In this document: positions 20,103-28,338 of the stretch, one piece after another
Layout of the letters: every line of letters begins with the position of its first letter
How positions within the stretch are numbered: position 1 is the stretch's first letter
NCBI GenBank assembly: GCA_018057825.1
Contig: JAGPCY010000005.1
Location: forward strand, 62,001-126,000
Source of the DNA: Kofleriaceae bacterium
Lineage (GTDB): Bacteria; Myxococcota_A; Polyangia; Haliangiales; Haliangiaceae
Direction of reading: 5' to 3'
Length of the DNA stretch: 64,000 bases
Translations under genes and position numbers: made by a program
The notes under the pieces: generated by a model
What the model saw: only the letters and a program-made list of their open reading frames with translations
Database searches by the model: none
Told to the model about the DNA's origin: nothing

Positions 20103-21080
20103 TCAGCGCTTGGCGAGGAGCTGGGCGGCCAGCATCGCGTGGTAGGTGATCAAGATGTCGGCGCCGGCGCGCCGCATGCCGGTCAGGGTCTCCAGCACGA
20201 TCCGCTCGCGATCGATCCAGCCGGCGGCGGCCGCGGCCTCGATCATCGCGTACTCGCCGCTGACGTTGTAGCAGGCGATCGGCAGGTTGATCTCGTCGGC
20301 CACGACCCGGATCACGTCGAGGTAGGCCAGGGCCGGCTTGACCATGACCAGGTCAGCGCCCTCGCCGACGTCCATCGTCACCTCGCGCACCGCCTCGGCG
20401 GCGTTGGCCGGATCCATCTGGTAGCCGCGGCGATCGCCGTGCTGCGGCGCGCTGTCGACCGCGTCGCGGAACGGCCCGTAGTAGGCCGAGGCGTACTTGG
20501 CCGAGTACGCCATGATCGCGGTGTCGGTGAAGCCCTCGTCGTCGAGGGACTCGCGGCACGCGCCGACGAAGCCGTCGAGCATGCCCGACGGCGCGACGAT
20601 GTCGACCCCGGCCCGGGCGTACGACACCACGGTCCGCGCCAGGTTCTCGAGCGACGCGTCGTTGTCGAGGCCGCGATCGTGGATGACCCCGCAGTGGCCG
20701 TGGTCGGTGTACTCGCAGAAGCAGGCGTCGGCGATCACGACCAGCTCGGGGCAGCGCTTCTTGATCGCCTTGATCGCGCGCTGGACGACGCCGTTTTGCG
20801 CCCAGGCCTCGGACCCGACCGCGTCCTTCTTCTCGGGGATGCCGAACAGGAGGACCGACGGGATGCCGGCGTCGTAGGCGGCCGCCGCGGCGTCGACTGC
20901 CTTGTCGACCGACCAGACGAACTGGCCGGGCATCGACGCGATCGGCTTCTGCACGCCCTGGCCGGGGGCGCAGAACAGCGGGTAGCACAGGTTGTCGACG
21001 GCGAGCCGGGTCTCGCGGACCATGCGGCGCAGGCCCTCGGTGCGGCGGACCCGCCGGGCGCGGTAGTCGGGGAAGTTCAT
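20103..21080 (-). CDS. hemB: porphobilinogen synthase (delta-aminolevulinate dehydratase)
   Basis: 325 residues, the normal length. It condenses two 5-aminolevulinate molecules to porphobilinogen in the cytoplasm. The active-site lysines are visible in the YSAKYASAYYGPFRDA and VMVKPA blocks, and the ACFCEYTDHGHCG segment keeps the three cysteines of the zinc-dependent class. The ATG at 21080 overlaps the hemD stop by ATGA, so hemD-hemB is one tetrapyrrole operon. A longer open frame to 21227 is rejected because it lies inside hemD. Confidence 0.97.
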   Translation of the reverse strand: MNFPDYRARRVRRTEGLRRMVRETRLAVDNLCYPLFCAPGQGVQKPIASMPGQFVWSVDKAVDAAAAAYDAGIPSVLLFGIPEKKDAVGSEAWAQNGVVQRAIKAIKKRCPELVVIADACFCEYTDHGHCGVIHDRGLDNDASLENLARTVVSYARAGVDIVAPSGMLDGFVGACRESLDDEGFTDTAIMAYSAKYASAYYGPFRDAVDSAPQHGDRRGYQMDPANAAEAVREVTMDVGEGADLVMVKPALAYLDVIRVVADEINLPIACYNVSGEYAMIEAAAAAGWIDRERIVLETLTGMRRAGADILITYHAMLAAQLLAKR

Positions 21081-21799
21081 GGGTCGGTTGGATACACCGC
21101 CGCGAGGGCCGCCGCCATCGCCGCGGGCGTGGGCCGGGTCGCCACCGCCGCGGGCGGGACGCCCCGCTCGCGCAGGGCGGCGGCGGTGGTCGCGCCGATC
21201 GCCACGCACGGCGGTGGGGTCGGGCACAGGGCCAGCAAGGCCGCGGCCTGGGACGGCGCGAAGACCAGGACCGCGGCGGCGGTGGGCAGCGCGGCCAGGC
21301 CCTCGGTCAGGGCCGGGTCATCGGCGGCCCGCGGCGCCAGGCGGTAGGCCGTCGCCGCGCGCACCTGGGCGCCGGCCGCCGTCAGGATCGCCAGGCCGTC
21401 GTCGCGCCCGCCCGCGGCCCGGGGGGCGATCACCGCGGTGCCCTCGAGGCCGCGGGCGACCAGGGCCGAGGCGGCGGCGACGGCGTCGTCGCCCAGGGAC
21501 TCGGCGGCCAGTCCGGCGGCCCGCGCCGCCGCCGCGGTCCGCTCGCCGACCGTGACAGCCCGGGGCAGAGCGATACCCGCGGTCTGCAGGGCGGCGACCG
21601 CCGGCGCCACCGCCCGGGCGCTGGCCAGCCACAGGAGCGCCGGTCCGGGGCACGAGACCGCCGCCATCAAGGCGTCGATCTCCTCCGCGGTCAGGGCGAC
21701 CTCGACCAGGACCGGCAGGGCGACCGCGGTGAAGCGGGGCGCCAGGGCCCGCGCGTAGGCCCCCAGATCCTCCCGGCTTCGGGTCAGGACTACCCGCAC
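21077..21799 (-). CDS. hemD: uroporphyrinogen-III synthase
   Basis: 240 residues. The N-terminus VRVVLTRSREDLGAYARAL is typical of the family, which closes the hydroxymethylbilane ring with inversion of ring D. Sequence conservation is generally low in this family; the assignment rests on the N-terminal strand, the two Rossmann-like halves, and coupling with hemB. I chose the GTG at 21799 because a TANNNT box (TACGGT) stands exactly 7 bases before it; an ATG at 21841 would add 14 atypical residues. Confidence 0.82.
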   Translation of the reverse strand: MRVVLTRSREDLGAYARALAPRFTAVALPVLVEVALTAEEIDALMAAVSCPGPALLWLASARAVAPAVAALQTAGIALPRAVTVGERTAAAARAAGLAAESLGDDAVAAASALVARGLEGTAVIAPRAAGGRDDGLAILTAAGAQVRAATAYRLAPRAADDPALTEGLAALPTAAAVLVFAPSQAAALLALCPTPPPCVAIGATTAAALRERGVPPAAVATRPTPAAMAAALAAVYPTDP

Positions 21800-21806
21800 G
21801 GGGACG

Positions 21807-21812
21807 ACCGTA
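21807..21812 (-). promoter_or_regulatory. -10-like box (TACGGT), 7 bases before hemD start
   Basis: TACGGT on the minus strand, seven bases, then GTG. It supports a leaderless hemD-hemB transcript and decides the start codon choice. Confidence 0.5.
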
Positions 21813-21939
21813 CCAGGTCGACTGACCCCGGCGACAGCCATGGCAGCCCGAGTAGCCACGCAACGCGTCGCTATGTGGTTCGATCGACGACGGCCGCCGG
21901 TCGCGAGCTGCTGGCCCACCGCTTGCTTTTGGTCCGGTC

Positions 21940-22341
21940 GTGCTGTCCCTGTTCGTCATCCCCTGGGCCGTCTTCGCCACCCCCACCGCGGCGGCGTCGA
22001 CCCCGGTGGTGCCGAGCCCGTCGGCGTGCCTCGACGTGACCCGGGCCCAGCTCGTGGCCGACGGCGGGTTCGACACCGTCCGGGTGGTCACCGCGGCTGG
22101 CGCCCCGGGCGCCGCGAGCGTCATCGCGGTGGCCAGCCGCGAGCGGTTCGTCGAGCTGACCGCGCGATCGGGCGGCGCCTCGTCGCTGACCCTCGGCGCG
22201 GCGGGCGAGGGCCTGGTGACCGTGGCGATCGAGCCCGATCTCGAGGCGGCCGAGCCGGCGTGTGTCCAGCGGGTGGAGTTGACCCGGGCCGGCGCGGTGA
22301 TCGCCCGGCTCGACGTCGCTGGGCCGCGGGCTTCCTGGTAG
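21940..22341 (+). CDS. small secreted protein, unknown function
   Basis: 133 residues from a GTG start. A short hydrophobic N-terminus ending around ATPTAAA looks like an export signal; the rest is a mixed alpha/beta region with two cysteines (SACLDV and PACVQR) that could form a disulfide. No family recognised. It precedes the DUF192 gene by 10 bases on the same strand; the -10-like box of the next gene overlaps its stop codon. Confidence 0.5.
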   Translation: MLSLFVIPWAVFATPTAAASTPVVPSPSACLDVTRAQLVADGGFDTVRVVTAAGAPGAASVIAVASRERFVELTARSGGASSLTLGAAGEGLVTVAIEPDLEAAEPACVQRVELTRAGAVIARLDVAGPRASW

Positions 22342-22344
22342 CCT
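22339..22344 (+). promoter_or_regulatory. -10-like box (TAGCCT), 7 bases before start codon
   Basis: TAGCCT overlaps the TAG stop of the preceding gene and lies exactly seven bases before the ATG at 22352. It is identical to the boxes before 26366 and 30456. Confidence 0.45.
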
Positions 22345-22351
22345 GCGCGCG

Positions 22352-22873
22352 ATGCGCGCGCTCGCTAGCTTCGCCGCCGTGCTGGGCCTGGCCCAGTGCT
22401 CGAAGGCCCCGCCGCGGGGGGCTGCCACCGGCGAGGTGCCCCCGGCCTCGACCGACGGCGGCGGCGCCGTCCCAGGTCCGGCCGTGCCCCTGGCCACGGT
22501 GACCCTGGCGACCGCGAGCGGCCCGCGTCCGGTCCGGGTCGAGGTCGTGAAGTCGGCCGGGCGGGTCCAGCGCGGTCTCATGTACCGCAAGTTCCTCGGC
22601 GCCGACGATGGCATGTTGTTCCTGATGGGCGACCTCGACGATCACCACTTCTGGATGCAGAACACGCTCATCCCGCTCGACATCATGTTCATCGGCGACG
22701 ATCTGCGGGTCGTCGGCATCCTCGAGAACATGCAGCCCCTCGACACCACCTCGCGTGGCGTCGGCAAGCCGTCGCGCTACGTCCTCGAGGTCAACGGCGG
22801 CTACGCCAAGCAGCACGGCATCGGCCCGGGCACCGCGGTGACCTTCGCCGGCGTCGAGGCCGCCGCGCAGTAG
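22352..22873 (+). CDS. DUF192 family lipoprotein
   Basis: 173 residues. Lipoprotein signal (lipobox GLAQC), a Pro/Gly-rich spacer to about residue 45, then a DUF192 domain: the RGLMYRKFLGADDGMLF block, HHFWMQNTLIPLDIMFI, and the conserved end VLEVNGGYAKQHGI. DUF192 proteins are small beta-rich envelope proteins of unknown biochemistry. It converges on the PEGA-type gene with a 4-base gap. Confidence 0.85.
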   Translation: MRALASFAAVLGLAQCSKAPPRGAATGEVPPASTDGGGAVPGPAVPLATVTLATASGPRPVRVEVVKSAGRVQRGLMYRKFLGADDGMLFLMGDLDDHHFWMQNTLIPLDIMFIGDDLRVVGILENMQPLDTTSRGVGKPSRYVLEVNGGYAKQHGIGPGTAVTFAGVEAAAQ

Positions 22874-22877
22874 CCGG

Positions 22878-23792
22878 CTACCAGCGCCCGATCGCGACCG
22901 CCGCCGCGCCGTCGCCGGTCGGCACGACGATCACCGCCGGCCGCTGCGGGCGCTGCTCGCGCCAGTACAGGTAGCCGGCGGCGCCGAGGCCAACCACGCC
23001 CAGGGCCACCGTCGTCCAGCCCGCGCTGGCGCTGGTGCGGACCTCGGGGCAGGTCGGGGTCGGGCAGGTCGGCTCGCCGTCGATCGAGATCAGGTAGGCC
23101 CCGGTCGCGATCAGCGCCACGCCGGCGCCGGCCACCGCCATCGGGACCAGGCCCGGCCGCCGCCATCGGCGGCCGCCACCGCCGCCGCGCGCCGCGCCCA
23201 GGTCGATCCGCAGCGGGGCGCCGGTCGCCTCGACGAAGACCTCGCGGGTCTCGCCCGCGGCGACGAAGGTGTGCGGGCCGGCCGGCAGCTTGCCGACCCA
23301 CGGCGTCGGCCCGGCCGGGGCGCCGTCGATCGTCAGCTCCACCGGCCGCGGCGCCGACACCGCCACATCGACCGGATCGTCGCCGTCGGCGCCGAGGGTG
23401 TCGAGGACCAGCCGACCGACCGCGGTGCTGGCCTCGCCGATCGCGCAGGTGCCGCAGTCCTCGGCCCGGCGCCGGAGCACCCGGCCCTGGCGATCGACCA
23501 TCGACACCGCGATCGCGAAGCGATCGTGGAAGTCGCCGCTGATGGTCACCGCGATCACCAGGCCGCGCTCGCCGCCGCGGGCGGTCAGGACCTGGTCGAC
23601 GCAGGTCGCGGTCACGCAGGTCGCCACCGGCTGGGTCGGATCCCCCGCGGCCTTGGCGGCGCTGGCGGTCAGGGCGTCGGCGTAGGCCGCACTCGGCGCG
23701 CCGTCGACGGCGACGCCGACCAGCGGCGGCCCGGCGATCGCGACGCGAGCGGACAGACACACGGCGGCGATCGCGGCGAGGCGCAGGCCCAT
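22878..23792 (-). CDS. secreted PEGA-like protein with two membrane segments
   Basis: 304 residues. N-terminal export signal (to about residue 20, VAIA), a domain with two Cys pairs (ATCVTATCVDQ and DCGTCA), a PEGA-like stretch (VELTIDGAPAGPTPWVGKLPAGPHTFVA) around residues 160-200, then two hydrophobic segments near residues 220-240 and 265-285 separated by a Cys-containing loop. It resembles the 6308-7300 protein in layout. A TANNNT box 8 bases before the ATG supports this start rather than 24017. Function unknown. Confidence 0.72.
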   Translation of the reverse strand: MGLRLAAIAAVCLSARVAIAGPPLVGVAVDGAPSAAYADALTASAAKAAGDPTQPVATCVTATCVDQVLTARGGERGLVIAVTISGDFHDRFAIAVSMVDRQGRVLRRRAEDCGTCAIGEASTAVGRLVLDTLGADGDDPVDVAVSAPRPVELTIDGAPAGPTPWVGKLPAGPHTFVAAGETREVFVEATGAPLRIDLGAARGGGGGRRWRRPGLVPMAVAGAGVALIATGAYLISIDGEPTCPTPTCPEVRTSASAGWTTVALGVVGLGAAGYLYWREQRPQRPAVIVVPTGDGAAAVAIGRW

Positions 23793-23800
23793 CGCGCGCG

Positions 23801-23806
23801 AGGGTA
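23801..23806 (-). promoter_or_regulatory. -10-like box (TACCCT), 8 bases before start codon
   Basis: TACCCT on the minus strand lies 8 bases upstream of the ATG at 23792. It fits the leaderless pattern seen elsewhere in the window. Confidence 0.4.
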
Positions 23807-24313
23807 TCACGGCGCCGCCGCCGCTCGCGCCCGGTCGACCGCGCGCCCGAGGGTCGTGTCGTCGAGCTGGCCGGTGAGGCGGGCGATCTCGCGGCCGGCG
23901 CGATCGAGCACGATCGTGGTCGGGACCGCGGCGATCGCCCCGAGCGGGCCGGCGCCGGCGCGGGTCGGCGGGTCGGCCAGGGCGATCAGGTAGGTCACGT
24001 CGCTGGCCGTGCGCCACGGCGCGACCAGCGGATAGCCCTCGGGATCGAGGGCCAGGCCGATCACGGTGACATCGGGCGCGGCGTCGGCTGCGGCCAGCAC
24101 CGGCAGCTCGAGGGCGGTGGCCGGCGACCAGGTCGCGAAGACGTTGATCACGACGACCTGGCCGCGCAGCGCCGCCACCGCGACCTCGCCACCGTCGAGG
24201 GCCGGCCAGGTCGCGGTCACCGGCGGGCCGGGGGGCCGGGGGCGCGGCCCGCCGCCACAGGCCACCGCCAGCGCGCCGCCGAGGCCCAGCGCCGCCAGTC
24301 GCCGCGCGATCAC
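23807..24313 (-). CDS. TlpA/AhpC-like redoxin-fold protein lacking the CxxC motif
   Basis: 168 residues. Lipoprotein-type N-terminus (LAVAC), then a thioredoxin-like fold: VVVINVFATWSPATALELPVL where a thiol redoxin would read WCxxC, the cis-Pro loop (AAVPTTIVLD), and a final helix. Both active cysteines are replaced (WSPAT), so it cannot act as a disulfide oxidoreductase and is probably a structural or binding domain. The GTG start overlaps the antiporter stop by GTGA, so it is coupled to that gene. Confidence 0.72.
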   Translation of the reverse strand: MIARRLAALGLGGALAVACGGGPRPRPPGPPVTATWPALDGGEVAVAALRGQVVVINVFATWSPATALELPVLAAADAAPDVTVIGLALDPEGYPLVAPWRTASDVTYLIALADPPTRAGAGPLGAIAAVPTTIVLDRAGREIARLTGQLDDTTLGRAVDRARAAAAP

Positions 24314-25608
24314 GGCGCCGGCGCCTCGGCGCGCTTGAGCGACCAGGCCAGGAGCGGCGGCGTCACCAGCGTCGTCACCATCACCATCAAGACCACCGCG
24401 GCGTAGGTCGAGCGCGAGATCACCGGCTCGCCGGCCAGGAGCAGGTTGGCCCCGGTGGCGGCGAAGATCAGCCCGACCTCGCCGCGCGGGATCATGCCGA
24501 AGCCGACCGACAGCCGGTGGACGCCGGGCCCGAAGGCGACCAGCGCGCAGGCCTGCTTGCCGACGATCGCCGCCACCGTCAGCGCGGCGGCCAGGCCCAG
24601 CGCGCTGGTGTCGCCCAGGACCGAGAGATCGACCCGGGCGCCAGTCAGGACGAAGAACAGCGGCGTCAGGAGCTGGCCGACCGGCTCGAGCTGGCTCTCC
24701 AGGGGGCGGTCGCCCTTGGCCAGGTGATCGTGGAAGACCACCTCGTCGAGGACCAGGCCGGCGGCGAAGGCGCCGACGATCGGCGCCAGCCCGACCGCCT
24801 GGGCGGCCCACGCCACGATCAGGCAGAACGCCAGCGAGGTGGCCAGGAGCACGCCGTGGACGTCGAGGAAGCTGGCGGCGCGGTACAGCCGCTTGGACAC
24901 CGGGTGGCCGGCGACGATCGCGACCGCGAGGAAGCCCAGGGCCTTGCCGATGATCACCAGCACCGCGACCGCGTCGAGGCTTCCGCCGGTCCCGGCGCTG
25001 GCCACCACGCCTGACACCACGGCCAGGACGATCAGCCCGAGGACGTCGTCGATCACCGCCGCGCCCAGGACGACGCGGCCGGTCGGCGAGTCGATCTTGC
25101 CCAGGTCCTTGAACACCCGGGCGGTGATGCCGACCGACGTCGCGGTCAGGACCGCGCCGATGAACAGGTGAGTGTGCCAGGTCGCGTCGGGCACGATCAT
25201 CGCGTGGAGGCCGTAGCCCAGCCCCAGCGGCAGGATCACGCCGACCACCGCGACCACGAAGGCCGCGATCCCGACCTTGGCCATCTGGCCCAGGTTCGAC
25301 TCCAGGCCGACCTGGAACAGCAGCAGGATCACGCCCAGTTCGCCGAGGAAGGCCAGGTTGGGATCGCTCACCACCAGCGAGGCGTCGTAGCTGGTGTGGG
25401 TCGTGATCAGGTGCAAGCTGTTGCCGACCACGATCCCGGCCGTGAGCTCGCCCAGGACCGGCGGCATGCCGATGCGGCCGAACAGATCGCCGCCGACCTT
25501 GGCGGCCACCAGGAGGCCGCCGATCGCCAGCAGCACCTGGGCGTCGAAGCCGCCGGCCGAGCCGCCCAGGAGCACGATCGCCGCGATCGCGATCGCGGCG
25601 CGCCTCAC
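24310..25608 (-). CDS. CPA2-type Na+/H+ or K+/H+ antiporter
   Basis: 432 residues and about 12-13 membrane helices. Family features visible: the PPVLGELTAGIVVGNS block, the ion-binding AVIDDVLGLIVLA with two adjacent Asp residues, and the late PRGEVGLIFA segment. There is no C-terminal nucleotide-binding (RCK) domain, unlike KefB/KefC, so it is the short form. It should exchange monovalent cations for protons in the inner membrane. GTG start at 25608 overlaps the methyltransferase stop by GTGA; the open frame upstream of it is spurious. Confidence 0.9.
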   Translation of the reverse strand: MRRAAIAIAAIVLLGGSAGGFDAQVLLAIGGLLVAAKVGGDLFGRIGMPPVLGELTAGIVVGNSLHLITTHTSYDASLVVSDPNLAFLGELGVILLLFQVGLESNLGQMAKVGIAAFVVAVVGVILPLGLGYGLHAMIVPDATWHTHLFIGAVLTATSVGITARVFKDLGKIDSPTGRVVLGAAVIDDVLGLIVLAVVSGVVASAGTGGSLDAVAVLVIIGKALGFLAVAIVAGHPVSKRLYRAASFLDVHGVLLATSLAFCLIVAWAAQAVGLAPIVGAFAAGLVLDEVVFHDHLAKGDRPLESQLEPVGQLLTPLFFVLTGARVDLSVLGDTSALGLAAALTVAAIVGKQACALVAFGPGVHRLSVGFGMIPRGEVGLIFAATGANLLLAGEPVISRSTYAAVVLMVMVTTLVTPPLLAWSLKRAEAPAP

Positions 25609-26366
25609 CGCCCGTCCTTGGTCGCGAGCACGATGTACTGGTGCGGCAGCGACTCGCGCGCCACGGTCGCCGACAACCCGGCGGCGCGCAGCTCGGCGAT
25701 CACGACGTCGGCCGACAACCGCATCGACGGCGGCGGCCCCATCGGACCGTCGAGGGTGAAGTCGACGATGGCGATCGCGCCACCCGGGCGCAGGGCGGCG
25801 GCCAGGCGCGCGGCGTAGCGCGGGCGGTCGGGCAGGTGGTGCCAGGTGTCGACGATCAAGATCCGATCGACGCCGGCGGTCGGCAGGCCGGGATCGTCGG
25901 GGGCGACCTGGCGAGCGACCACGTTGGTCCACAGCTCGCGCTTGGCGCGGTCGGCCAGGTGGGCGACCAGCGGCGGGGCGGTGTCGAGGGCGTGGACCTG
26001 GCCGGCGCCGCCGACCGCGCGCGACAGGTGCCCGACGAAGTAGCCGGTGCCGGCGCCGATGTCGGCGACGACGTGGCCCGGGCCCGGGCCGAGGAGCGCG
26101 ATCACCTCGGCCGGACGCTGCCAGCTATCGCGCGCCGGATCGTCGAAGACCGCGACCCACTTGGCGACGTCGGAGAAGTCGTGGGTGACGTGGTCGGCGT
26201 GGTGGCCGCGGTGATCGCCGTGGCCGTGGTCGTGGCCGTGGTGCCCGTCGGCCGGTGTGGCCTCGGTGGTGGGGGCGGGGGTGGCCGGGGCGGCGGCTCG
26301 GCCGCCACAGGCGACCAGCGAGAGCGCGGCGACGAGCGCGGCGACGGTGGACGGAAGCGACCTCAT
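25605..26366 (-). CDS. class I methyltransferase-fold lipoprotein with His-rich linker
   Basis: 253 residues. A clear lipoprotein signal (lipobox LSLVAC) is followed by a His/Asp-rich segment (about residues 40-60, containing many HH, HDH and GHG steps) and then a Rossmann methyltransferase fold: motif I VVADIGAGTGYFVG, an acidic residue after strand 2 (HALD), and motif post-I ILIVDTWHH. Envelope methyltransferases of this type occur in several phyla, but SAM is not known to be available outside the cytoplasm, so the activity is uncertain. It is the first gene of a coupled trio with the antiporter and the redoxin-like protein. Confidence 0.78.
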   Translation of the reverse strand: MRSLPSTVAALVAALSLVACGGRAAAPATPAPTTEATPADGHHGHDHGHGDHRGHHADHVTHDFSDVAKWVAVFDDPARDSWQRPAEVIALLGPGPGHVVADIGAGTGYFVGHLSRAVGGAGQVHALDTAPPLVAHLADRAKRELWTNVVARQVAPDDPGLPTAGVDRILIVDTWHHLPDRPRYAARLAAALRPGGAIAIVDFTLDGPMGPPPSMRLSADVVIAELRAAGLSATVARESLPHQYIVLATKDGR

Positions 26367-26373
26367 CGCCGCG

Positions 26374-26379
26374 AGGCTA
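26374..26379 (-). promoter_or_regulatory. -10-like box (TAGCCT), 7 bases before start codon
   Basis: TAGCCT on the minus strand is separated by 7 bases from the ATG at 26366. It is part of the leaderless pattern and would drive the methyltransferase-antiporter-redoxin operon. Confidence 0.5.
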
Positions 26380-26394
26380 CCGCCGGCGCGACGG

Positions 26395-26859
26395 CTACAC
26401 CAGTGACCCGGCCAGCCAGTCGGCCAGCTCGCCGACCGACGACACCATCCGGTTGGCCTCGCGCAGGCGCTCGGTCAGCGTCTTCACGACCTCGATCAAG
26501 AGCGCGTTGCCGGCCCGCGGATCGTGGCGCATGAGCTGCTGCAGCTCGAGGTAGGGCAGGCGATACAGGAACGACGCCGCGACCGCGGTCACCGTCGCCG
26601 AGCGCGGCGCCGGCTCGATCAGCGCCATCTCGCCGAAGAAGTTGCCCGGCCCCAGGCGGGCCAGGGCATGGCCGGCCTTGGCGACCTCGACCTCGCCCGT
26701 GAGGACCAGGTAGAGTGCGTCGCCCAGCGTGCCCTCGCTGACCACCTCTTCGCCAGGCGCGAAGGTCTCGAGCTGACCGGCGCGCGCGATCCGCCCGAGG
26801 TGGTCGGGACCGACCCGGGCCAAGAGCGGATGGTGCTCGAGCAGGCGGGCCGTCGACAC
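26395..26859 (-). CDS. cyclic-nucleotide-binding domain protein
   Basis: 154 residues forming a single cNMP-binding domain: the beta roll (GQLETFAPGEEVVSEGTLGDALYLVLTGEVEV) and phosphate-binding cassette (FFGEMALIEPAPRSATVTA) with the Arg-Ser pair, then a C-terminal helix region. No DNA-binding domain follows, so it is not a CRP-type regulator; it may act by protein contact. The GTG start has TATGAT six bases upstream, a strong -10, which supports the short form rather than the open frame to 27414. Confidence 0.85.
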   Translation of the reverse strand: MSTARLLEHHPLLARVGPDHLGRIARAGQLETFAPGEEVVSEGTLGDALYLVLTGEVEVAKAGHALARLGPGNFFGEMALIEPAPRSATVTAVAASFLYRLPYLELQQLMRHDPRAGNALLIEVVKTLTERLREANRMVSSVGELADWLAGSLV

Positions 26860-26865
26860 ATCCGG

Positions 26866-26871
26866 ATCATA
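26866..26871 (-). promoter_or_regulatory. -10-like box (TATGAT), 6 bases before start codon
   Basis: TATGAT on the minus strand, 5 of 6 consensus bases, six bases before the GTG at 26859. It is the best single example of the leaderless arrangement here. Confidence 0.55.
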
Positions 26872-27026
26872 CGCGGATCGCAGGCGGGCGGGCGATCGGG
26901 CGTGGTTACGACGGCAGGCCGCCCGGCGCCGTGGCCCCCGGCGAGCTGGCGTCACGCTGTGATGATCGAACCGCTGCCGTCGAATCTGACGGGGGACCAG
27001 CGCCCGCACCGATGATGACCGCCAGA

Positions 27027-28171
27027 TCACCGTCCGTCGGGGCAGTCTCCGGAGCCCTGCCCGGGGACCGGCTCCAGCGCGAGTTCCGGGCCCAACCAGG
27101 CCAGCAACTCGCCGACCTCGCGGCAGCCGCTCCCGGTGCATAGCTGGCGTCGCAGCGCCGGCCGGGCTGGCACCCCCGCGAACCCGTAGGCCGCGCCGGC
27201 TGCGGCGAACCGGACCTCGCAAGGGAGCGGTTCGGCGTCGTCGAGCAGCACCGCCGGCCGGGCCAGGGACGCGAACCTTCCCGAGGTCGGGTCGCGCCAC
27301 ACACACAATGGGTGGACCCCGCCCTGCGCGCGGTCGTGGGCGGTGCCGACCACGACGAGCTGGTAAGGCCAGCCGGCCGGGAGCTGGTACGTCCGACGGC
27401 AGGCGTCGCCGCAAGCCAGCCTGCCCGCCGAGCGTGGCAGCGCCGTCGCCGGCGTGGACGCTGAGAGCTGGACGAACGGCGGCGCCGCCGGTGTCGGGTC
27501 GCGCAGCGTCGGGTAGCGCCGCAGCAGTTCGCGACCCTCGGCGGTCAGGGTCGGGCGCGCATCGCGCAACGCCCGGAGCTGGCCGGTCGGATCTGGACCG
27601 TCGAGGTGGTCGAGGTCAGCGATCAGCTCCAGCGTCGGGGCGGCGCCGTAGCGCAGGATCACCGGCGCCCAGTAGCGGTCCATGGGCGCGGTGTTTGGCA
27701 GTGGCGGCTCGCCGGGCACGAGCTCCCAGTCGACCTTTGGCGGCAGATCGACCAGCACCGCGGTATCGACCACCGCGGGTTCGAGCAAGTTGATCATGTG
27801 CAGCACGCGGCCGCGCCGGAAGCTCACCAGGGCGCCGTGAACCCGCGGCTCGCTGGTCACCCCGGTGGCCAGGGTCGCCACCACGGTCCCGGTCGGCGTC
27901 ACCGCCAGGAGCTGTTCGCCCCGCACCACCACTGCGACCGGTTCGCCGCCCCCGGCTCCTGGAGCCGAAGGCGCGCGGTGGGCGGCGGGGTCGAGGCGTC
28001 GGCCGCCCACACCATCGAGACCGGCGTCGCCCCGGGGCCGGCGTCCACCGGGCTGGCCACCGACGGGCGCCGCGCGGTGCCGCGTGGCGCTGGGCCGCGG
28101 GCCGCCGCTGTCGGCTCCGACGTATGACCGCAACCTGCACCGAGGATGACCACCAACAGCCGCGCACGCAT
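27027..28171 (-). pseudogene. lipoprotein gene with one-base frameshift
   Basis: The protein begins at the ATG at 28171 with a lipoprotein signal (MRARLLVVILGAGC) and the HTSEP leader also found in the next two genes. The frame breaks about 75 codons in. At the run of five C at 27949-27953 (G on the coding strand), adding one base joins it smoothly to the long second frame (EPVAVVVRGEQLLAVTPTGTVV onwards), which runs to 27027. The restored product would have about 380 residues, with four or more cysteines near the C-terminus, and no recognised domain. Either the gene is recently inactivated, or one base was lost in sequencing a homopolymer. Confidence 0.75.
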
Positions 28172-28178
28172 CGTGGAC

Positions 28179-28184
28179 ACGGTA
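28179..28184 (-). promoter_or_regulatory. -10-like box (TACCGT), 7 bases before start codon
   Basis: TACCGT on the minus strand lies 7 bases upstream of the ATG at 28171. The flanking GGCGGCGTGTTA is shared with the promoter of the paralogue starting at 29229. Confidence 0.5.
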
Positions 28185-28338
28185 ACACGCCGCCAACGCG
28201 AACACCCATGTGCTCCTGAGACGCCTGAGGTCGGAATTGCTGGGTGGCCGCGCGGTCGAGCGCCCGCCGACGTCGAGACCTGTTGCGCTACCACACTCGG
28301 CAGGGCGTCAGCGCCGTCTCGGTCTCCAAGCATGCGAC

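Noticed and set aside
26906-27304. Minus-strand and plus-strand short frames between the cyclic-nucleotide protein and the frameshifted lipoprotein.
   Set aside because: No start signals or protein-like composition; the stretch 26860-27026 appears to hold no gene.
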